From contig VBLM01000462.1 in the NCBI GenBank assembly GCA_005879095.1, positions 1 to 9,838 on the forward strand: 9,838 nt of DNA. The letters are read 5' to 3'. This stretch comes from Deltaproteobacteria bacterium (GTDB lineage Bacteria > Myxococcota > Myxococcia > Myxococcales > 40CM-4-68-19). Position numbers and translations under genes: made by a program. The notes beneath the pieces are model-generated. The model saw nothing but the letters and a program-made list of their open reading frames with translations. It made no database searches and was not told the DNA's origin. Shown here one piece after another: positions 6,289 to 9,838 of this stretch. How positions within the stretch are numbered: position 1 is the first letter of the stretch; each line of letters opens with the position of its first letter.

Positions 6289-7580
6289 GAAGGCCGGCTC
6301 CCGCGCGGCGTGCGCGCACTTTTCTGCCGGAAGACGAGGCGAACCGGAACCTGTAACTTGAAGCGCTCGCGGAAGCGGTTGACGAGAAAGCGGCGGTAGC
6401 TGTCGTCGACCGCCGCCGGCCGGTTGCACTGGATGGCGACCGTAACCGGCTGGACCGCCACCTGGTACGCATACGAAAAGCGCACCGGAAAGCCGCGGTA
6501 GAGCGGCGCCGGGTGCTCGTCCTGCATCTGCTGGACCCACTCGTTCAGCACCGGCGTGGCGATCCGGGTCGAAGCCTCGTCGCGCAGCTCGGCGAACAGG
6601 AGCGGCGCGAAACCGACGTGCTGCAGATGGCGCGCGGCCTCCTCGCGCAGCCGCTTCGCTTCGCCCTCCTTGTCCTTGACGAGATCCCACTTGTTGACCA
6701 CGAGAATCACCGCCCGCCCGCGCTCCTCGGCCTGCGCGGCGATGCGCGCGTCCTGATCGACGCCCAGTTCGGTCGCGTCGGTCAGCACCACCACCACGTC
6801 CGCGCGCTCGACCGCCCGGAGCGCCCTCTGCGCCGAGAAGACCTCGACCTTGTCGATCACCTGCCGCTTCTTGCGCAGGCCGGCGGTATCGGTGAGGACG
6901 TAGCGACGGCCTTTCCAGGTCAGTTCCTCGTCGACCGCGTTGCGCGTCGTGCCCGGCAGCGCGCTGGCGACGAACCGTTCCTCGCCGAGAAGCCGGTTGA
7001 GGAGCGTACTCTTGCCGACGTTGGGACGGCCGAGCAGCGCGAGATGGATCGGCTGGTCCTCCGGCTCGGTCTCGTCGCCGGCTTCCGGCAGCCGATCGAC
7101 GATGGCGTCCATCAGTTCGTCCACGCCGCGGCCGTGCTCGGCGCTGAGCGGAAAGACGTCGAATCCGGTCGCGTAAAGCTCGCCCAGCTCGAGCGCGTCG
7201 TTGCGCTTGTTGGAGTCGACCTTGTTCGCCGCCAGCAGCACCGGCTTTCCGCCCCGGCGCAGGATCTGCGCCAGCTCCTGGTCGGCGCCGGCGAGGCCCT
7301 CCAGCGCGTCGATCACCAGCACGATCACGTCCGCGTCGCGAATGGCGTGCTCGGCCTGCTCGCGCACGGCCTTGATGAGCAGCTCGTCGGTCTTGATCGT
7401 GAAGCCGCCGGTGTCGACCACGCGGAACTTGCGTGCGCCCTGCTGCGCCTCGGCGTACTGCCGGTCGCGGGTCACGCCGGGCGTGTCCTCGACGATGGCC
7501 AGCCTCCGTCCGACGATGCGATTGAACAGCGTCGACTTGCCCACGTTGGGCCGCCCGACGAGAGCAACGAGCGGCAGCAC
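6285..7580 (-). CDS. der: Ribosome biogenesis GTPase Der (EngA)
   Basis: Der is an essential tandem GTPase that assists 50S subunit maturation in the cytoplasm. The 431-residue product has G domain 1 with GRPNVGKS (9-16), PGVTRD (34-39), DTGG (56-59), NKVD (119-122) and SAEHGRG (146-152). G domain 2 has GRPNVGKS (184-191), PGTTRN (209-214), DTAGLRKK (231-238) and NKWD (296-299). A KH-like C-terminal domain runs from about 352 to 431. Two oddities lie in domain 2. The usual PGTTRD aspartate is Asn214, and the G5 region (327-340, LLFAELRDEASTRI) lacks the expected SA-x-x-G-x-G-F/V-D pattern. The GTG start at 7580 shares its G with the miaB stop TAG. It gives the normal short N-terminus before the first P-loop; the open frame continues upstream only as unrelated sequence inside miaB. 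The ribosome-binding site is weak (GGTGA about 8 nt upstream), pointing to translational coupling with miaB. Confidence 0.95.
   Translation of the reverse strand: MLPLVALVGRPNVGKSTLFNRIVGRRLAIVEDTPGVTRDRQYAEAQQGARKFRVVDTGGFTIKTDELLIKAVREQAEHAIRDADVIVLVIDALEGLAGADQELAQILRRGGKPVLLAANKVDSNKRNDALELGELYATGFDVFPLSAEHGRGVDELMDAIVDRLPEAGDETEPEDQPIHLALLGRPNVGKSTLLNRLLGEERFVASALPGTTRNAVDEELTWKGRRYVLTDTAGLRKKRQVIDKVEVFSAQRALRAVERADVVVVLTDATELGVDQDARIAAQAEERGRAVILVVNKWDLVKDKEGEAKRLREEAARHLQHVGFAPLLFAELRDEASTRIATPVLNEWVQQMQDEHPAPLYRGFPVRFSYAYQVAVQPVTVAIQCNRPAAVDDSYRRFLVNRFRERFKLQVPVRLVFRQKSARTPRGSRPS
6298..6302 (-). promoter_or_regulatory. Shine-Dalgarno site deciding the GTG start of the terC-family gene
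   Basis: GGGAG on the minus strand, inside the 3' end of der, is 9 nt before the GTG at 6288-6286. It favours this start over the downstream ATG at 6240, which is preceded by CAGCCCC and no purine-rich site. Confidence 0.6.
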
Positions 7581-8947
7581 TATGCGTTCACCACTGCGAG
7601 ACGGCGCCGTGCCTGCGGGGCCGCCTTGTCGAGCACCGTCGTCTGAACGCCGCGCAGCGCGACCAGCGATGCGCTCTGGACGCGCACCTGGACGAGGTCG
7701 CCGGCGCCGGCGTCGCCCTGGAAGTGGACGGTCCAGTTCTCGCGCGAGCGGCCGAAGCCGCGGTCCTCGACCAGGACCTCGACATCCGAGCCGATGCGCG
7801 CCTGGCGCCTCCGCAGCGTGCGCGCCATCTGCAGCGCCTGCACTTCCTCGAGCCGCTCGAGGGCGACATCGCGCGGCACTTCGCCCCACTCCTCGATTTT
7901 GAGGATGGCGCCGGTGTGCGGCCGCGGGCTGTAGATGAAGGAGAAGAGATTGTCGTACGGCGTGCGCTGCAGAAACGCGATGTTCCGGGCGTGCTCCTCG
8001 TCGGTCTCGCCCGGAAACCCGCAGATGATGTCGGACGTGAGAGCAATCCTGGCCGGCAGCTCTGCGATGCGCCGCTCGTACTCGGCGATGGTGTACTTCC
8101 GCCGCATCCGCTGCAGCACCGTGTCGGCGCCGTGCTGCACCGGCAGGTGGAAGTGCGGCATCAGCTGCGGCACCTCGAAGAAACAGCGGACCAGCTCGGG
8201 CGAGAGGTCCATCGGGTGCGAGGTGGTGAACCGGATGCGCAGAAGACCGGGCACCGCCGCGACCCTCCGGATCAGCTCGGCGAACGTGCAGCCGCCCACG
8301 TAGGAATTCACGTTCTGGCCGATCAGCGTGATTTCCCTCACGCCCACGCCTACCAGGCTGCTGATTTCACTTACGATTTCAGCATACGGCCGAGACACCT
8401 CGCGGCCCCGCGTATACGGCACGACACAGAAGCTGCAGACGTTGTCGCAGCCTTTCATCGCGGTCACGAACGCGGTGGCTCGACCGCGGCTGGTTTCGGG
8501 ATCGGCCTGCGGAAAGAGGTACTGCTCGGTCTCGATGAAATCCGTCTCCATCCCGCCGCGGTCGGCCAGCTCCGGCACCTTCTCGAGATGGTCCGGCCCC
8601 AGCACGAAATCGACGAAGGGCGCCCGCTGCAAGAGCTTCGATTTCTCCTGCTGCGCGACGCACCCGGCGACGCCGATCTTCGTCCCCCGCCGCGCTTTCA
8701 GCAGCCGGTACCGCCCGAGCGCGGAAAAGAGCTTGTTCTCGGCCTTCTCGCGGATCGCACAGGTATTCACCAGCACCAGGTCCGCGCCGTCCGGCGCATC
8801 GGTCGCCGCCCACCCGGCGCGCGCAAGGGCCTCGCCCATGCGCTGCGAATCCGACTCGTTCATCTGGCAGCCGAAGGTGTGGATGTAATAGCTGCGGGCC
8901 ACGGGAGACGGGGGTATGTCAGAGGGAAACGGCTGCGTCAACGCCAA
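7580..8947 (-). CDS. miaB: tRNA-2-methylthio-N6-dimethylallyladenosine synthase MiaB
   Basis: MiaB is a radical-SAM methylthiotransferase that adds a 2-methylthio group to i6A37 of tRNAs reading UNN codons. The 455-residue product has an N-terminal UPF0004 domain with three cluster cysteines in FGCQMN (Cys27), NTCAI (Cys63) and AGCVAQQ (Cys96). The radical-SAM core has CDNVCSFC (CX3CX2C at Cys167, Cys171 and Cys174) followed by YTRGRE. Further family blocks are LIGQNVNSY (208-216), TSHPMDLS (242-249), HLPVQHGAD (267-275), DIICGFPGETDEE (306-318) and YSPRPHTGA (339-347). A C-terminal TRAM RNA-binding domain covers about 383-440. Length is normal. The start is a TTG with GAGGG 4 nt upstream; TTG 8941 and GTG 8902 are alternatives, because the first 18 residues are not conserved. 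It appears to head the six-gene minus-strand run. The substrate-forming partner miaA is not in the window. Confidence 0.95.
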   Translation of the reverse strand: MALTQPFPSDIPPSPVARSYYIHTFGCQMNESDSQRMGEALARAGWAATDAPDGADLVLVNTCAIREKAENKLFSALGRYRLLKARRGTKIGVAGCVAQQEKSKLLQRAPFVDFVLGPDHLEKVPELADRGGMETDFIETEQYLFPQADPETSRGRATAFVTAMKGCDNVCSFCVVPYTRGREVSRPYAEIVSEISSLVGVGVREITLIGQNVNSYVGGCTFAELIRRVAAVPGLLRIRFTTSHPMDLSPELVRCFFEVPQLMPHFHLPVQHGADTVLQRMRRKYTIAEYERRIAELPARIALTSDIICGFPGETDEEHARNIAFLQRTPYDNLFSFIYSPRPHTGAILKIEEWGEVPRDVALERLEEVQALQMARTLRRRQARIGSDVEVLVEDRGFGRSRENWTVHFQGDAGAGDLVQVRVQSASLVALRGVQTTVLDKAAPQARRRLAVVNA

Positions 8948-9020
8948 CGGACCCTCAGTCGGCTGACGGATTGTCTTCGTGACGCGCTACGGCATCCTCC
9001 CGCGATTCTGGAGGTTTGCC
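8948..9020. promoter_or_regulatory. Divergent spacer between miaB and the lipoprotein gene
   Basis: This 73-bp spacer separates two divergent genes and must hold promoters or leaders for both, unless they are supplied from within coding sequence. I see no convincing -35/-10 pair on either strand. It contains the miaB ribosome-binding site (GAGGG, minus strand, 8952-8956), inside which a short TCAG/CTGA inverted repeat (8955-8966) begins, and the lipoprotein gene's site (9010-9014). Confidence 0.4.
9010..9014 (+). promoter_or_regulatory. Shine-Dalgarno site for the GTG start at 9021
   Basis: GGAGG is 6 nt before GTG 9021, an ideal spacing. It decides the start, which is immediately followed by a lipoprotein signal peptide. 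Confidence 0.8.
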
Positions 9021-9838
9021 GTGCGCAAGACCGGTCTGTTCGCCGCCCTGTTCCTGCTCGCCTGCGCCAAGGGTCAGAACCCGGCGCATCCCGCGATCAT
9101 CGTCTACCAGTCCCTCGAGTCGGGCCTCTCGCGTCTCTACGCAACTCCCGAAACGCCGGGGTCCAACGGCGCCGCCCTCACGCCGTCCGGTGTGCGGGCC
9201 GCGTTATGCGGCGCGGTCGGCGGATCGGCAGTCGTCTACGCGCTGGTCGGCGTCGACGCGAGCGTGAACGGCCTGCACCTGGTCAACCTCGACGGCAGCG
9301 GCGAAACCGCGCTCGCTTCATTGACCGCCGGCACCTGGACGTCGCCCTCCGGGGCGTGGCGTACCGCCGACGGCAACATCGTCGTCCAGCTCTCGCGCGT
9401 CGACGGAAGGGGCCCGGAGCTTCTGGCCATCAAGGACGGCGCGGTCACCTCGCTGGCGCTCGGCCGCTTCCTCGCGCTCTCCGGCAACCGCATCGCCTAC
9501 CTCGCCAACGCCAGCGGGGCCGCCAACGTCGGCGACATCCGCAGCGTGGCCGCCGACGCCAATGGCAACCTCGCCATCGGCGGCGGCGACGGCGACGACG
9601 ATTTCCACGGCGTCGTCTCCGAAAAGCTGATCTTCACCGCCCACCACGCCGGCGCCGCGCCGGAGCTGCGCATCGCCGCCGCCGACGGCGCGGGCGTCCT
9701 CGCGCGCGCGGGCAGCAAAGGCCTGCTCCTCTCCGGCAACACGGTCGTGGCCGCTCGCGCCGACCGATTCGAAAAGGTCGGCCTCGACCTGTTCGTGAAA
9801 CCGGTCTCGCTGCTGTCCGGCGCGCAGGTGCTGGCGCT
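9021..9838 (+). CDS. Putative secreted lipoprotein with beta-propeller-like repeats (partial, 3' end missing)
   Basis: This frame is open from GTG 9021 to the window edge (272 full codons) with no stop, so the gene is truncated by the window. The product starts MRKTGLFAALFLLACAKGQ: a basic N-region, a hydrophobic core and a lipobox LLAC with Cys15 as the lipidated residue, giving a mature lipoprotein anchored in a membrane. The rest has no recognised family name. It shows repeated strand-turn units of the TolB/PD40-like type, for example SAVVYALVGVDASVNGLHLV, GNIVVQLSRVDGRGPELLAI, NRIAYLANASGAANVGDIRS, KLIFTAHHAGAAPELRIAAA and NTVVAARADRFEKVGLDLFV. Each unit is a hydrophobic strand, a variable loop and a second strand, often ending near a DG turn. 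A GGGDGDDDFHG loop (about 194-204) is acid-rich. A six- or seven-bladed propeller is plausible. Function is unknown; binding or scaffolding at the envelope is a guess. Confidence 0.8.
   Translation, partial: MRKTGLFAALFLLACAKGQNPAHPAIIVYQSLESGLSRLYATPETPGSNGAALTPSGVRAALCGAVGGSAVVYALVGVDASVNGLHLVNLDGSGETALASLTAGTWTSPSGAWRTADGNIVVQLSRVDGRGPELLAIKDGAVTSLALGRFLALSGNRIAYLANASGAANVGDIRSVAADANGNLAIGGGDGDDDFHGVVSEKLIFTAHHAGAAPELRIAAADGAGVLARAGSKGLLLSGNTVVAARADRFEKVGLDLFVKPVSLLSGAQVLA

Noticed and set aside
5287..6399. A 370-codon plus-strand frame opposite terC
   Set aside because: It is rich in Glu, Asp, Arg and Gln with no fold signature, a typical antisense product of a membrane-protein gene. The minus frame has both TerC signatures.
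6289..6690. N-terminal extension of the terC-family protein into der
   Set aside because: The extended translation is Arg/Ala/Gly-rich and unlike TerC; a GTG with GGGAG and a 4-nt overlap with the der stop gives the expected length.
6513..7646. A 377-codon plus-strand frame opposite der
   Set aside because: Antisense shadow; the opposite strand has both complete P-loops and the NKxD motifs of Der.
7581..7889. N-terminal extension of Der into miaB
   Set aside because: The first P-loop of Der starts about eight residues from the true N-terminus; the extension is out-of-frame miaB sequence.
8955..8966. TCAG/CTGA inverted repeat as an operator
   Set aside because: Only 4-bp arms around 4 nt; too weak to call, although it begins within the miaB ribosome-binding site.
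1..9838. A novel defence, mobile or CRISPR-like system
   Set aside because: Every large stretch is explained by recognised families or one partial lipoprotein; there are no repeat arrays, transposases, integrases or toxin-antitoxin pairs.

Overview
This is a high-G+C bacterial chromosomal window (estimated by eye; codon third positions are overwhelmingly G or C). The first gene is a duplicated orphan permease of the MacB/FtsX type (ADOP), a family greatly expanded in Acidobacteriota. The rest is housekeeping and thiol metabolism. I favour Acidobacteriota or a neighbouring soil lineage such as Myxococcota or Gemmatimonadota, but nothing here fixes the taxon. I see no phage, IS, CRISPR, tRNA or rRNA.

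Layout: positions 1-116 are upstream DNA with a hairpin and a strong match to the sigma-54 promoter consensus just before the first gene. A plus-strand ADOP permease fills 117-2552. It converges, with only 10 bp between stop codons, on a minus-strand run of six genes that fills 2563-8947. In transcription order these are miaB (tRNA methylthiotransferase), der (ribosome-assembly GTPase), a terC/alx-family membrane protein, egtC, egtB and egtD (ergothioneine biosynthesis). Junctions are a 1-nt overlap, a 4-nt overlap, a 43-nt gap, a 4-nt overlap and exact abutment, so a polycistronic message is likely. After a 73-bp divergent spacer, a plus-strand lipoprotein with beta-propeller-like repeats starts at 9021 and runs off the window end.

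How the genes fit together: EgtD trimethylates histidine to hercynine. EgtB is a non-haem iron sulfoxide synthase that joins hercynine to a cysteine donor. EgtC removes the gamma-glutamyl group when that donor is gamma-glutamylcysteine. The final C-S lyase (EgtE) and the glutamate-cysteine ligase (EgtA) are not in the window. The most unusual observation is that EgtD keeps its histidine-pocket residues but lacks about 19 residues at the place where the SAM-binding glycine-rich loop should be. It is either a broken or divergent enzyme, or an assembly collapse. Other points are a compact EgtB, an atypical second GTPase domain in Der, and widespread non-ATG starts (five of eight genes). I found no convincing undescribed multi-gene system.
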